This document shows positions 34,251 to 43,478 of a stretch of DNA of 64,000 nucleotides, piece after piece. Position 1 is the first letter of the stretch; each line of letters opens with the position of its first letter. The position numbers and the translations under genes are program-made. The notes under the pieces were generated by a model. It did not search any database. It was not told the origin of the DNA and saw only the letters and a list, made by a program, of their open reading frames with translations. Origin of the DNA: Ciceribacter sp. T2.26MG-112.2 (lineage in GTDB: Bacteria > Pseudomonadota > Alphaproteobacteria > Rhizobiales > Rhizobiaceae); NCBI RefSeq assembly GCF_900492205.1, contig NZ_UEYQ01000007.1, positions 62,001 through 126,000 on the forward strand. Direction: 5' to 3'.

Positions 34251-34733
34251 ATGCTCAAGCTTATCGATGAGCATTTCGAGGAGACAATCGTCGTGGCCCT
34301 GATGGCCATGATGACGGTCCTGATCGGCGTGCAGATCTTCATGCGCTACGTGATGGGGGCATCGCTGTCCTGGTCGGAGGAACTGGCGCGCTATTTCTTC
34401 ATCTGGGCAACCTATGTCGGCATCGCCTATGCGGTGCGCAAGGACGCGCATATCCGCGTGACCATGGGCACGGACCTCCTGTCGGCAAGGGGCCAGACCT
34501 ATATCCGCATCCTGACCCATGTCATCTTCGGCGCCTTTGCGGTCTTCGTCATGTACCAGGGCTGGTTCATGGTCGAGAAGACCTTCCGCTTCGGGCAGAA
34601 ATCCGCCTCGCTCGGCGTGCCGATGGGCATCATCTATCTCGCCCCGTTCACCGGCTTCCTGCTGGTGGTGCTGCGTCTCATCCAGGCCGTTGTGCTTGAC
34701 CTGCGCGCCGGCAGGCAAGGAGCCGCCCGATGA
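34251..34733 (+). CDS. TRAP transporter small permease, DctQ family
   Basis: A 160-residue protein with four hydrophobic helices and the DctQ pattern MRYVMGASLSWSEELARYFF. ATG 34251 follows GGGAGGAGTTC; a longer frame upstream overlaps the hairpin and is rejected. It overlaps dctM by 4 bases. Confidence 0.9.
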   Translation: MLKLIDEHFEETIVVALMAMMTVLIGVQIFMRYVMGASLSWSEELARYFFIWATYVGIAYAVRKDAHIRVTMGTDLLSARGQTYIRILTHVIFGAFAVFVMYQGWFMVEKTFRFGQKSASLGVPMGIIYLAPFTGFLLVVLRLIQAVVLDLRAGRQGAAR

Positions 34734-36013
34734 TTTCGCTGATCCTCTTCGGACTTCTCGCCCTCCTGCTACTGCTCTCCGTCCCGATCGCGATTTCGCT
34801 CGGCATCGCCTCGACCGTTGCGCTGATCGTCTCCGGCAAGGTGTCCGGCTCCTATGTGCCGCAGGGCCTGGTGACCTCGATCGACAGCTTCCCGCTGATG
34901 GCGGTTCCCTTCTTCATTCTCGCCGGCGACCTGATGGGCCAGGGCGGCCTGTCGCAGCGCCTGATCAATGTCGGCCGCATGTTCTTCGGTCGCTATACCG
35001 GCGGCATGGCGATCATCGCCGTCGTCACCTGCATCTTCTTCGCCGCCATCTCCGGCTCTGGACCGGCGACCGTGGCCGCCGTCGGCGCCATTCTGCTGCC
35101 GGCCATGGCCAGAGACGGCTACAGGCCGAGCTTCTCGTCCGGCCTGGTCGCTTGCTCCGGGTCGCTCGGCGTCATCATCCCGCCGTCGATCCCGATGGTC
35201 ATCTATGCCACCTCCGCGAATGTCTCGGTTTCAAAGATGTTCATGGGCGGCGTTCTACCGGGCCTGCTGATCGGTTTCGCGCTGATCGCCTATGCCTGGC
35301 TACAGTCCAGGAAGGACGGCCAGAAGCCGGGCGACTATCGCCCGACGGGCCGCGAGATGCTGGCGGTTCTCAACGAGGCCAAATGGGCGCTAATGGTTCC
35401 CGTCATCATTCTCGGCGGCATTTATGGCGGGGTCTTCACCCCGACCGAGGCGGCCGCCGTGGGCGTGATCTACGGCCTGCTGGTCGGCACATTCGTCTAT
35501 CGCGAACTGAAGCTCAAGGATCTCTGCAAGATCTTCGCCGGCTCGGCCCTCACCTCGGCGACCATCATGCTGATCGTCGGCACCGCGACCATCTTCGGTC
35601 GGGCGCTGGCGATCGAGGGTGTGCCGGTCATGCTCGCCGATTTCATCACCTCGGCCGTCGACCAGGCATGGTTGCTGCTTCTCGCCATCAATCTGATCCT
35701 TTTGATCGTCGGCACCTTCATGGAAACGATCGCGGCGATCATCATCCTGACGCCGATCCTTCTGCCCCTGGTGACTGCGCTTGGCGTCAGCGCCGAGCAC
35801 TTCGGTATCGTGATGATCGTCAACCTGGCCATCGGCATGATCACCCCGCCGGTCGGCGTCAACCTATTCGTCGCCTCGCGCGTCTCGGGCCTGTCACTGG
35901 AGACGGTCGTCAAGGGTGCGATCACGCCCATGCTCGTCATGATCGCCGTGCTGATGGTCATAACCTATGTGCCAGCGGTTTCTCTGGCGCTGCCCGCCTT
36001 CTTCGGCATGTAA
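34730..36013 (+). CDS. TRAP transporter large permease, DctM family
   Basis: A 427-residue permease with about twelve helices. LMAVPFFILAGDLMGQGGLS, CIFFAAISGSGPATVAAVGA and ITPPVGVNLFVASRVSGLSL are hallmark DctM segments. The 4-base overlap with dctQ and 17-base gap to mhpF indicate one operon. It drives sodium- or proton-coupled uptake of the DctP ligand. Confidence 0.93.
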   Translation: MISLILFGLLALLLLLSVPIAISLGIASTVALIVSGKVSGSYVPQGLVTSIDSFPLMAVPFFILAGDLMGQGGLSQRLINVGRMFFGRYTGGMAIIAVVTCIFFAAISGSGPATVAAVGAILLPAMARDGYRPSFSSGLVACSGSLGVIIPPSIPMVIYATSANVSVSKMFMGGVLPGLLIGFALIAYAWLQSRKDGQKPGDYRPTGREMLAVLNEAKWALMVPVIILGGIYGGVFTPTEAAAVGVIYGLLVGTFVYRELKLKDLCKIFAGSALTSATIMLIVGTATIFGRALAIEGVPVMLADFITSAVDQAWLLLLAINLILLIVGTFMETIAAIIILTPILLPLVTALGVSAEHFGIVMIVNLAIGMITPPVGVNLFVASRVSGLSLETVVKGAITPMLVMIAVLMVITYVPAVSLALPAFFGM

Positions 36014-36030
36014 TGTAAAGGATACCCAAA

Positions 36031-36942
36031 ATGAGCAGGAAACTCAGGGCGGTCATAATCGGGCCCGGCAATATCGGCACCGATCTCCTGATGAAAATGA
36101 AGCGTTCCGAATGGGTGGAACCGGTCTGGATGGTGGGCATCGATCCGACCTCGGAGGGCCTGAAGCGCGCCGCCGACATGGGCGTCAAGACCTGTGCGAC
36201 CGGCGTTGACGGGGTGCTCGATCAGATCATCGCCGATGACATCCGCGTCGCCTTCGACGCCACCTCGGCCTATGCGCATGCGGAAAACTCCCGCAAGCTC
36301 AACGAACTCGGCGTCATCATGGTCGATCTCACCCCGGCCGCCATCGGTCCGTTCTGCATTCCGCCGGTCAATCTCGCGGATCACGCCAAGAAACTCGAGA
36401 TGAACGTGAACATGGTCACCTGCGGCGGCCAGGCCACCATTCCGATGGTGGCGGCAGTGTCGCGCGTGCAACCGGTCGAATATGGCGAGATCGTCGCGGC
36501 GGTATCGTCGCGTTCGGTCGGCCCAGGTACGCGCAAGAACATCGACGAATTCACCCGCACGACCGCCTCGGCCATCGAGAAGGTGGGCGGTGCCAAGCGC
36601 GGCAAGGCGATCATCATCGTCAATCCCGCCGAACCTCCGCTTCTGATGCGCGACACGGTGCATGTGCTGACCGAAGGCGAACCGGACCAGGCGGCGATCA
36701 CCGAAAGCGTCAAGGCCATGGTGGCCGAGGTGCAGAAATACGTGCCCGGCTACAAGCTGGTGAACGGCCCGGTCTTCGACGGCAAGCGCGTTTCGATCTA
36801 CCTGGAGGTCGAGGGCCTCGGCGACTTCCTGCCGAAATATGCCGGCAATCTCGACATCATGACGGCGGCCGCGCTGCGTACCGCCGAACTATTCGCGCAG
36901 GAGGCGGCCAATGGCGTCGTCACCCTGCCGGCGCGCGGCTGA
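36031..36942 (+). CDS. mhpF: acetaldehyde dehydrogenase (acylating)
   Basis: A 303-residue MhpF/BphJ/DmpF-type enzyme that turns acetaldehyde plus CoA and NAD into acetyl-CoA. [15 protein letters not shown] binds nucleotide, [13 protein letters not shown] holds the catalytic cysteine, and [17 protein letters not shown] is family specific. It precedes the aldolase by 11 bases; the two are known to form a channeling complex. The ring-cleavage genes usually found with them are absent, which points to a non-aromatic substrate. Confidence 0.92.
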   Translation: MSRKLRAVIIGPGNIGTDLLMKMKRSEWVEPVWMVGIDPTSEGLKRAADMGVKTCATGVDGVLDQIIADDIRVAFDATSAYAHAENSRKLNELGVIMVDLTPAAIGPFCIPPVNLADHAKKLEMNVNMVTCGGQATIPMVAAVSRVQPVEYGEIVAAVSSRSVGPGTRKNIDEFTRTTASAIEKVGGAKRGKAIIIVNPAEPPLLMRDTVHVLTEGEPDQAAITESVKAMVAEVQKYVPGYKLVNGPVFDGKRVSIYLEVEGLGDFLPKYAGNLDIMTAAALRTAELFAQEAANGVVTLPARG

Positions 36943-36953
36943 GGAGAAAAATC

Positions 36954-37979
36954 ATGACTATTGAAGGTCGCAAGATCACCCTTCACGAAATGAGCCTGCG
37001 CGACGGGATGCACGCCAAGCGCCACAAGATCTCGACCGACCAGATGGTGGCGATCGCCTCTGCCGCCGACGAGGCGGGCATGCCGTGGATCGAGGTCACC
37101 CATGGCGACGGCCTCGGCGGCGCCTCGGTCAACTATGGCTTCGCCGCTCACACGGACGCAGACTATCTGCGCGCCGTCGTGCCGAACCTGAAGCAGGCGA
37201 AGGTCTCCGCCCTCCTCCTGCCGGGCATCGGCACCGTGGACATGCTGAAGGAAGCCATCGACTGCGGCATTTCCGGCGTGCGCGTCGCGACCCACTGCAC
37301 CGAGGCCGATTGCGCCGAACAGCACATCACCTATGCCGCCAAGACCGGTCTCGACACCGTCGGCTTCCTAATGATGTCGCACCGCGCCAGCCCGGATAAA
37401 CTCGTCGAGCAGGCCCTGCTGATGGAAAGCTACGGCGCCAACTGCGTCTATTGCACCGATTCCGCCGGGCATATGCTGCCGGACGACGTGACGGCCCGCA
37501 TCTCCGCGATCCGCGCCGCGCTTAAGCCTGAGACCGAGCTCGGCTTCCACGGTCACCACAATCTCGGCATGGGCATCGCCAATTCGGTCGCCGCGGTTGC
37601 CGCCGGTGCAAACCGTATCGACGGGGCGATCGCCGGACTCGGCGCCGGTGCCGGCAATGCCGCGACCGAACTGCTGGTCGCCGTGTTCGAGCGCATGGGG
37701 GCTCAGACGGGCGTCGATCTGTTCAAGATCATGGACGTCGCGGAGGATCTTGTCGTTCCGATGATGGACCGGCCGATCCGCGTCGATCGCGGATCGCTGG
37801 TGCTCGGCTATGCCGGCGTCTATTCCTCGTTCCTGCTGTTTGCCGAACGCGCCGAGAAACGCTACGGCGTGCCGGCCCGTGATCTGCTCCTTGAACTCGG
37901 ACGTCGCGGCATGGTCGGTGGCCAGGAAGACATGATCGAGGACCTGGCACTGACGATGTCGCGGCAGAAAAACGCCTGA
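36954..37979 (+). CDS. mhpE: 4-hydroxy-2-oxovalerate aldolase
   Basis: A 341-residue DRE-TIM enzyme of the MhpE/BphI/DmpG type that cleaves 4-hydroxy-2-oxovalerate to pyruvate and acetaldehyde. [14 protein letters not shown] carries the metal-binding aspartate and catalytic histidine, [17 protein letters not shown] the metal histidines, and the C-terminal communication domain is present. GAGGAG precedes the ATG. The hydratase MhpD is missing from the operon, so the 4-hydroxy-2-oxo acid must come from another reaction, possibly the GlcD-like dehydrogenase. Confidence 0.93.
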   Translation: MTIEGRKITLHEMSLRDGMHAKRHKISTDQMVAIASAADEAGMPWIEVTHGDGLGGASVNYGFAAHTDADYLRAVVPNLKQAKVSALLLPGIGTVDMLKEAIDCGISGVRVATHCTEADCAEQHITYAAKTGLDTVGFLMMSHRASPDKLVEQALLMESYGANCVYCTDSAGHMLPDDVTARISAIRAALKPETELGFHGHHNLGMGIANSVAAVAAGANRIDGAIAGLGAGAGNAATELLVAVFERMGAQTGVDLFKIMDVAEDLVVPMMDRPIRVDRGSLVLGYAGVYSSFLLFAERAEKRYGVPARDLLLELGRRGMVGGQEDMIEDLALTMSRQKNA

Positions 37980-37985
37980 CAGGTC

Positions 37986-38002
37986 GCCGTGGTCGACACG
38001 GC
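37986..38002 (+). terminator. short hairpin after the aldolase gene
   Basis: GCCGTG / CACGGC with a 5-base loop, 7 bases after the mhpE stop. No U-run. Weak terminator candidate. Confidence 0.3.
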
Positions 38003-38133
38003 ACCCTGATGTCCAATCAGATGCGGAGAACCTGGCACGGAGCCCGGTTTTCCATATTGAAGTCGTTGACGAGGGCTGTTGGCGACACGTTCTGCTGACG
38101 ACTGTTGATTTGGGTTTGATATTTCAACGGCCA

Positions 38134-38437
38134 TCGCCTGAATTGCCAGTACACGGGCTGGTTGGCTAACGGCCGCAAAACAGGGGCGACGCGGAGGCTC
38201 GCGCCTCGATGCCCATGCGAGCTTCATGATCGACATGAATGAAGAGGCAAAGGACATCACGCTGAACGAGATGATCCTGCGATTGCGCGAGAAGGGAGCG
38301 GTATCCGTTGGCCATAGCGCACTCGACGTCTGGCTTCGAAAGCGCGGTTCAACATCCAAAACAGCCGCACATGCACTGGAGCAGGAGCGTACCGACCTCC
38401 TGAAGCGTCGCCAGAACTGGTTTGACGGCCAGCTTGG
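38134..38437 (+). pseudogene. IS630-family transposase, N-terminal/middle remnant
   Basis: A plus-strand frame reading GGSRLDAHASFMIDMNEEAK, then DITLNEMILRLREKG and AHALEQERTDLLKRRQNWFD matches the helix-turn-helix and linker part of IS630 transposases. It stops matching at about 38434, where it abuts a TRAP permease fragment on the other strand. The catalytic DDE part is absent. Confidence 0.72.
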
Positions 38438-38440
38438 CCC

Positions 38441-38614
38441 GGAACGGCATCAGAATGAAGGCGATGCATTCGGCACGAAACCCCGTCAGCAGCGAGGCGG
38501 TGAACAATCCGGTGCCGACCGGCGTGGTTACCAGTCCGAGCGTCAGGTTAAGGCACAGGACTACGGCCAAGTGAATCGGATCGATGCCATAGACATCGGC
38601 GGCTGCCTGTCGTG
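38441..38614 (-). pseudogene. TRAP large permease DctM, C-terminal fragment
   Basis: The minus-strand frame reads DPIHLAVVLCLNLTLGLVTT, PVGTGLFTASLLTGFRAE and CIAFILMPF, the conserved end region of DctM proteins, but only about 58 codons remain. The sequence differs from the intact DctM at 34730, so it is a relic of a second TRAP system destroyed by the adjacent IS630. Confidence 0.75.
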
Positions 38615-38804
38615 ATTGGCGCTGAGCGAGACACGCCTGGCGCCTGCGTTACCTCTGGCTACCCCCCGTCGAGCTGAATCGACTGCGCGCCTGTTCGGCG
38701 CTCCTTGCTGTTTGCGCAAACGCAAGCAGATGGAAATCTAATTGTTGACGACATCTTTGAGCGCCTGCGGAGACCGAGTGGACCATTGCTCGACGCCGGG
38801 CTCG

Positions 38805-38970
38805 CCGTTAGCGTCACGAGGCAACAAACGGAACCCGGTGAAATTCCGGGACGGTCCCGCCGCTGTAACCAGATACGTGTGTCAGGAGGCATTGGCCGCC
38901 ACTGTCCGCTTGCCGGATGGGAAGGTGCCTGCACCCGGTCAAGCTGGAAGTCAGAAGACGCGTTGCCACA
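38805..38970 (+). ncRNA. cobalamin riboswitch
   Basis: Shows the conserved core of the B12 aptamer: GAACCCGGTGAAATTCCGGG, the block CCCGCCGCTGTAACC, GCCACTGTCC, GGGAAGG and the B12 box GGAAGTCAGAAGACG...TTGCC near 38946-38967. It lies 73 bases upstream of cobT on the same strand. Cobalamin binding should lower cobT expression through the downstream hairpin. Confidence 0.93.
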
Positions 38971-38978
38971 TCCTGAAA

Positions 38979-38999
38979 CCGCCCGATGGCAAAGGGCGG
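38979..38999 (+). promoter_or_regulatory. riboswitch expression-platform hairpin
   Basis: CCGCCC / GGGCGG with a 9-base loop between the B12 box and the cobT ribosome site GTGGAGG. A plausible switching stem controlling termination or translation start; mechanism inferred. Confidence 0.45.
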
Positions 39000-39042
39000 G
39001 GCGATTGCTCATGCGAGCTTCGGTGTCACGTGGAGGACCCGT

Positions 39043-40104
39043 ATGTCTGACCTAAGCAGCCTTTCGACAAGGCAACAAATTCTTGCACCCATAAAAGACC
39101 TCTCAGCCCTGCGCCGAATACTGCAGGACCTGCCGCCCGGAAACGAACACGCAGCTGGCGCGGCCGCGGCGCGAGAGGAGATATTGACCAAGCCGCCGGG
39201 AAGTCTCGGCAGGCTCGAAGAGGTCGTCGCGTGGCTGGCCTGCTGGCAGGGTCGCTACCCCCCTGTCATGGATGATCCGCAAGTGTGTGTTTTCGCGGGC
39301 AATCACGGCGTGGCAGAAACCGGTGTGTCGGCCTATCCTGCGATAGTCACCGAGCAGATGGTCCAGAACTTCGAGCGCGGCGGAGCGGCTATCAACCAGT
39401 TGAGTTCCGAGCTGGGCGCCAAGGTGACCGTCGTGCCGCTCGATCTGGCTCGCCCCGTCAACAACTTCCTAAATGCCCCTGCCATGACCGAGGGCGAGTT
39501 CCTCGATGCATTCCAGTCCGGGATGCATGCGGTTCGACCGGGCGCCAGCGTGCTTTGCCCCGGCGAGATGGGCATCGGCAACACGACTGCTGCCTCGGCC
39601 ATATGCTTCGCCCTTCTGGGCGGCGACCCGGCGAACTGGTGCGGACGAGGATCCGGGATCTCGATCGGAACTGTAGAGCGCAAGGTCGAAGTCGTCTCTA
39701 AGGCCGTTAGACTGCATGGAAACGCCATAAGCGACGGGCTGGACGCCTTGCGCATCCTGGGCGGACGCGAAATCGCCGCGATGGCCGGATCGATTGTCGC
39801 GGCGCGCCTGCTTGCCATACCCGTCATGCTCGATGGTTTCATCTGCTCGGCAGCCGCCCTCGCGCTTCACTGCAGCGGACCAGGAAGCCTGGCGCACTGC
39901 ATGGTCGGTCACAGTTCGATGGAGCCCGGGCATCGGCGGCTTCTCGCCCATCTCGGATTTCGGCCGCTTCTCGATCTTGATTTGCGATTGGGCGAAGGAA
40001 CCGGGGCAGTCTTGGCCACTCTCTTGGCAAGAGCGGCGCTGAGATGCCACCTCGGCATGGCAACATTCACCGAAGCCGGCGTGCATAACGGCATCGAGCG
40101 GTAA
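39043..40104 (+). CDS. cobT: nicotinate-nucleotide-dimethylbenzimidazole phosphoribosyltransferase
   Basis: A 353-residue enzyme that makes alpha-ribazole phosphate for the lower ligand of cobalamin. KPPGSLGRLEEVVAWL, FAGNHGVAETGVSAYP, GEMGIGNTTAASAI and the C-terminal TEAGVHNGI with the conserved Glu match the family (called CobU in some rhizobial nomenclature). ATG 39043 follows GTGGAGGACCC; frames upstream cross the riboswitch. A single B12 gene directly under a cobalamin riboswitch, with no other cob genes nearby. Confidence 0.93.
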   Translation: MSDLSSLSTRQQILAPIKDLSALRRILQDLPPGNEHAAGAAAAREEILTKPPGSLGRLEEVVAWLACWQGRYPPVMDDPQVCVFAGNHGVAETGVSAYPAIVTEQMVQNFERGGAAINQLSSELGAKVTVVPLDLARPVNNFLNAPAMTEGEFLDAFQSGMHAVRPGASVLCPGEMGIGNTTAASAICFALLGGDPANWCGRGSGISIGTVERKVEVVSKAVRLHGNAISDGLDALRILGGREIAAMAGSIVAARLLAIPVMLDGFICSAAALALHCSGPGSLAHCMVGHSSMEPGHRRLLAHLGFRPLLDLDLRLGEGTGAVLATLLARAALRCHLGMATFTEAGVHNGIER

Positions 40105-40265
40105 CAGAACCCTGCGGGACGCGAGAGCAATCGGGTTGCCGTCTCGCGTCCCCGTTTCGGATCAGCGGTGCCGAGGTTCGGGGCCAGCACTTCCGAGAAC
40201 CCGACGTGCGCTCGGCGTCATGGCTCCCCCTCCGACGATTCCAATCTGCCCTTCCCCACATACCC

Positions 40266-41483
40266 TTATCGGTCGATCTGCAGGGAGACCGAGGCGAAGC
40301 CGCTTGCGGGATAGACCGCACGCAATGGCTCCGTGCCCGTCAGGAGCGAAAACGGCCTAATCGCGCTCAGCAGTTCATCGATCATCACTCTCAACTGCAT
40401 TCTCGCCAGGGCAGCACCCGGACAAATGTGGATGCCCGCGCCGTAAAGCAGGTTTGGCCCCTGGTCGCGCATGGGGCAATACCGGTCAGCAGCCTCGAAG
40501 GCCCGGGCGTCGCGATTGGCCGAAGTCCAGATCACCGTTATCCGTTCCCCGGCTTCGATCCGACGCCCACCGATCATCACGGGCCGCAGTGCCGTTCGCC
40601 GATTCGAAACCAACGGCCCGTGCAGGCGCAGGATTTCCTCGATTGCCGGTGAAAGGCCCGATCGGTCGAGGCGCAGCCCGGTCTGGATCTCGGGGTTTTC
40701 GGCAAGAAAATGCACGATGATGCCGACGCAGGCCGCAATCGTACCCAGTTCCCCCACCGTCCAGTTGCGCAGGATGCTGACGATTTCGCCGTGATCGAGC
40801 CGCTTGCCGTCTACCGTCTGGCGGACGAGGCTGGTGGTGATGTCGTCCGGCGCGGCGTCGCCGGCCTCTTCTCGCCATTTGAGCTGGGAGCGGATATGCC
40901 CGTCGAATTCGAGGGCGATGGCTGCCATGGCATCGGTATCGCGCGCAAGCGTGGCTTGGCGATTCTGGCGCACCCATTGAAGCAATGGCTCATGCAGCGA
41001 CGCGGGCCAGCCGAGAAAACCGCACTGGATTCCGACGGCATACGGCTCGGCGAGACAGGTCATCGCTTCGAAGGAGGGGGCAGTCCCGAGCGCCTCGAGA
41101 AGATCGCCGGCGACCCGTCGACATTCGGGCTCGAAGGTTTCGACCCGTTCCCGGGTGAAATAGGGATCGATCATCCGTCGGTAGAATGTATGTTGCGGAG
41201 GATCCATGCCGTTGGGCACCGATGGGTGCCGTGAAACGACATTGCTGAACGTTTCGTGATCGGTGAGCACCTGCAGAATATCGGCATGGCGGAAAAGGGA
41301 CCAACCAAGATAGTCGCTGTAGGCGACCGGACAGGTTTCGCGCATGTGATCATACGCACGGATCTGGTCGATCTGGACCTCAGCGCTGCGGGGATCCCAG
41401 TCAGGGCAGCGCTCGCCCGAAGATGCGTCCACGACCGATTTCTTTCCATTTGCCGATATCATATGCTTTGGTTTCCCTTCCAC
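40266..41483 (-). CDS. cytochrome P450
   Basis: A 405-residue soluble bacterial P450. The heme loop is YGAGIHICPGAALARMQLRV with the cysteine ligand, and the ExxR motif is EEILR. The I-helix reads NWTVGELGTIAACVG, in which the acid and alcohol residues are not adjacent as in the usual AGxD/ET-T, a trait of some P450 groups. No ferredoxin or reductase is encoded nearby. It is divergent from a MOSC protein. A start at 41462 is an alternative. Substrate unknown. Confidence 0.88.
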   Translation of the reverse strand: MEGKPKHMISANGKKSVVDASSGERCPDWDPRSAEVQIDQIRAYDHMRETCPVAYSDYLGWSLFRHADILQVLTDHETFSNVVSRHPSVPNGMDPPQHTFYRRMIDPYFTRERVETFEPECRRVAGDLLEALGTAPSFEAMTCLAEPYAVGIQCGFLGWPASLHEPLLQWVRQNRQATLARDTDAMAAIALEFDGHIRSQLKWREEAGDAAPDDITTSLVRQTVDGKRLDHGEIVSILRNWTVGELGTIAACVGIIVHFLAENPEIQTGLRLDRSGLSPAIEEILRLHGPLVSNRRTALRPVMIGGRRIEAGERITVIWTSANRDARAFEAADRYCPMRDQGPNLLYGAGIHICPGAALARMQLRVMIDELLSAIRPFSLLTGTEPLRAVYPASGFASVSLQIDR

Positions 41484-41593
41484 GGATCAGCAGCTACAAT
41501 GCGGCAGTTGAGAGCGGGGTCTTTGTCTCCACGCAAAGAACTCAAATCCCCGTTTCTGCAAAACCGACTGTCAGATTGACCGGAGAGACGGAA

Positions 41594-42307
41594 TTGCCCA
41601 GTCAGATAAGACAGTTTGCGATCGCTGAAGTCAGAATAGGTCGAGCGAAGCCCTTTGGACCGGGAACAGCACGGTCGGCGATTGACAAACACCCGGTCAC
41701 GGTTCCGCTTCTGGCAACCGCACTGGGTCTGGTGGGTGACGAACAGGCGGATCTTCGCCACCACGGCGGCGCCGACAAGGCAATCCATGCCTATAGCGCG
41801 GCGCACTATCCCCAATGGGTGCGGGACCTTCCGGATGCCGCGGATCAATTCCGAACCGGCGGCTTCGGAGAAAACCTGGTGGTCGACGGCGCGACCGAGG
41901 CCGACCTATGTCTGGGAGATCGGTGGCGAGTTGGACAAGCACTGCTGGAAGTCTCCCAAGGCAGGCAGCCCTGCTGGAAGCTGAATATCCGCTTTGCGGT
42001 GCCCGACATGGCGCGTCGGGTGCAGGCAACCGGCCGCTCCGGTTGGTATTTCCGCGTGATAGAACCGGGCCAGATCAAAGCGCACGACCATGCTTCACTT
42101 GAGGAACGTCCCGCGCCGGACTGGCCCCTGACGCGGGTCAACGATTTATTCTACAAGGACAAGCTCAATCGCCCGGCCCTGGCCGCTTTCGCGGCCCTGT
42201 CCGGCCTCCCGGATGGCTGGCGCAATCTGGCAGAGCGCCGTCTGCAAAACGGTGAGGTGGAAGACTGGGGTTCCCGCCTGAATGGGCCGAAGGAAGCGAT
42301 CTCCTGA
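41594..42307 (+). CDS. MOSC-domain protein, YiiM-like
   Basis: About 237 residues. GLVGDEQADLRHHGGADKAI and ISQGRQPCWKL-like region (VSQGRQPCWKLNIRF, with the MOSC cysteine) match YiiM, which uses a molybdenum cofactor to reduce N-hydroxylated bases in E. coli. No ATG is close to the expected start; TTG 41594 gives MPSQIRQFAIAEVRIG at the family position with a GGAGAG site. An open extension upstream to 41423 overlaps the P450 start and is less likely. May detoxify hydroxylamino compounds. Confidence 0.8.
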   Translation: MPSQIRQFAIAEVRIGRAKPFGPGTARSAIDKHPVTVPLLATALGLVGDEQADLRHHGGADKAIHAYSAAHYPQWVRDLPDAADQFRTGGFGENLVVDGATEADLCLGDRWRVGQALLEVSQGRQPCWKLNIRFAVPDMARRVQATGRSGWYFRVIEPGQIKAHDHASLEERPAPDWPLTRVNDLFYKDKLNRPALAAFAALSGLPDGWRNLAERRLQNGEVEDWGSRLNGPKEAIS

Positions 42308-42441
42308 ACTCGAGAGACATGTTCCGCCGAGAGGCGCATCGGTCTAGCGGTCACGGGCGAAGGAAGCTTACAGCGCAGGTGGCGCGAGTACCGTCGATGA
42401 AGCGGGTGACGTGCGGGACCACCGTTTCCGCGGAACTGGCC

Positions 42442-42885
42442 CTATTGGTAACCAACACCCATTACGTAGTCCTGAAGCAATTTCTCCTCATGTTCAACGT
42501 CATCAAGGAGAGACTGAAGCACGTCTCGCGCATTGGCCACGCCTATCGGCGCCAAGCGGTCATCCACGATCGGGACGTTCTTCAGACCACGCTTCCTGAT
42601 CGCAAACCATACATCACTCAGAACGTCGTTCGATCGGCAAGACACGATCTCCGTCGACATCACCCTTGAGGCCGGCATCGAGCAACTGCATCCCGTGCAT
42701 TGGCTGATGCGGTTGACAATGTCTGTCTTTGTAATGACGCCGATCGCCTTTCCGCCGTCATCGCAGACGACAACCAGATTGCAGCCAGGATTGCTCAGCA
42801 ATTTTGCCGCGTCGATCAGCAATGCGTCTTCGGCCACGGTGGCGAGCCGTTCCCGCGCCACTCCAAGTATGTCCTCTACTCTCAA
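42442..42885 (-). CDS. CBS-domain pair protein
   Basis: A 147-residue protein made of two CBS motifs (residues 10-65 and 70-130) with ITKTDIVNRI and VPIVDDRLAPIGVANARDVL, which usually bind adenosine nucleotides and regulate partners. The last ten residues extend beyond the module. An inter-motif CSCSM cysteine pair is unusual. It is followed on the same strand after 69 bases by no other coding partner; the membrane protein lies upstream. Target unknown. Confidence 0.85.
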   Translation of the reverse strand: MRVEDILGVARERLATVAEDALLIDAAKLLSNPGCNLVVVCDDGGKAIGVITKTDIVNRISQCTGCSCSMPASRVMSTEIVSCRSNDVLSDVWFAIRKRGLKNVPIVDDRLAPIGVANARDVLQSLLDDVEHEEKLLQDYVMGVGYQ

Positions 42886-42954
42886 GACACTCTCCTTTCC
42901 GATAGCTTCCGCTCCTCCCTCAGGAAGCTCACGATATGGCCGGTTTATCCTTCC

Positions 42955-43323
42955 CTATCCCCGGGCGAAGCGCATCAGCAGATCGACCTGGAGGAAAAGA
43001 AGGATGAATGCGGTGTTCAGGCTCCAGGCCACGGTGAGCCACCTGACCATGGTGGCCCAGAAGGGAGACGCGTTGTCCGCGCAGCGCCAGATGGCGACGA
43101 GAATCCCCGGCGTATAGAGCGCAAAGGCAAGGATAACGGCTTGCTGAACCCAGATTTGGTCCAGGTACAGGGCAATCACATGCAGCATCGCGAGTTCGGC
43201 GCTGACGAAAACACCATAGATCCAGAAGACGGCAGCCAGGGACATCTCTCCCCGCCAGGCTCTAAGCTCGGGAACGAGATGGCGTTCAATGAAGAGTTCG
43301 CTGGCGGGCCACAATCTCGGCAT
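42955..43323 (-). CDS. small four-helix membrane protein, function unknown
   Basis: A 122-residue protein with four hydrophobic stretches, beginning AAVFWIYGVFVSAELAMLHV and including AVILAFALYTPGILVAIW. No motif recognised. It is 69 bases upstream of the CBS gene on the same strand and may be co-transcribed with it. Confidence 0.6.
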   Translation of the reverse strand: MPRLWPASELFIERHLVPELRAWRGEMSLAAVFWIYGVFVSAELAMLHVIALYLDQIWVQQAVILAFALYTPGILVAIWRCADNASPFWATMVRWLTVAWSLNTAFILLFLQVDLLMRFARG

Positions 43324-43478
43324 CTCTCTTGCTCAAAACTTATCTCGCCGAACCAATGGTTCGGATGTTGTTGTCTGGCCCGGGCGACTTGATGACCATC
43401 GACCGGACCGGCGATCCGCCCCATCAGGCGTCTTTCCTGTCACGCGCCCGGCTGGCATGGCCCGATCAGTAACGACCG

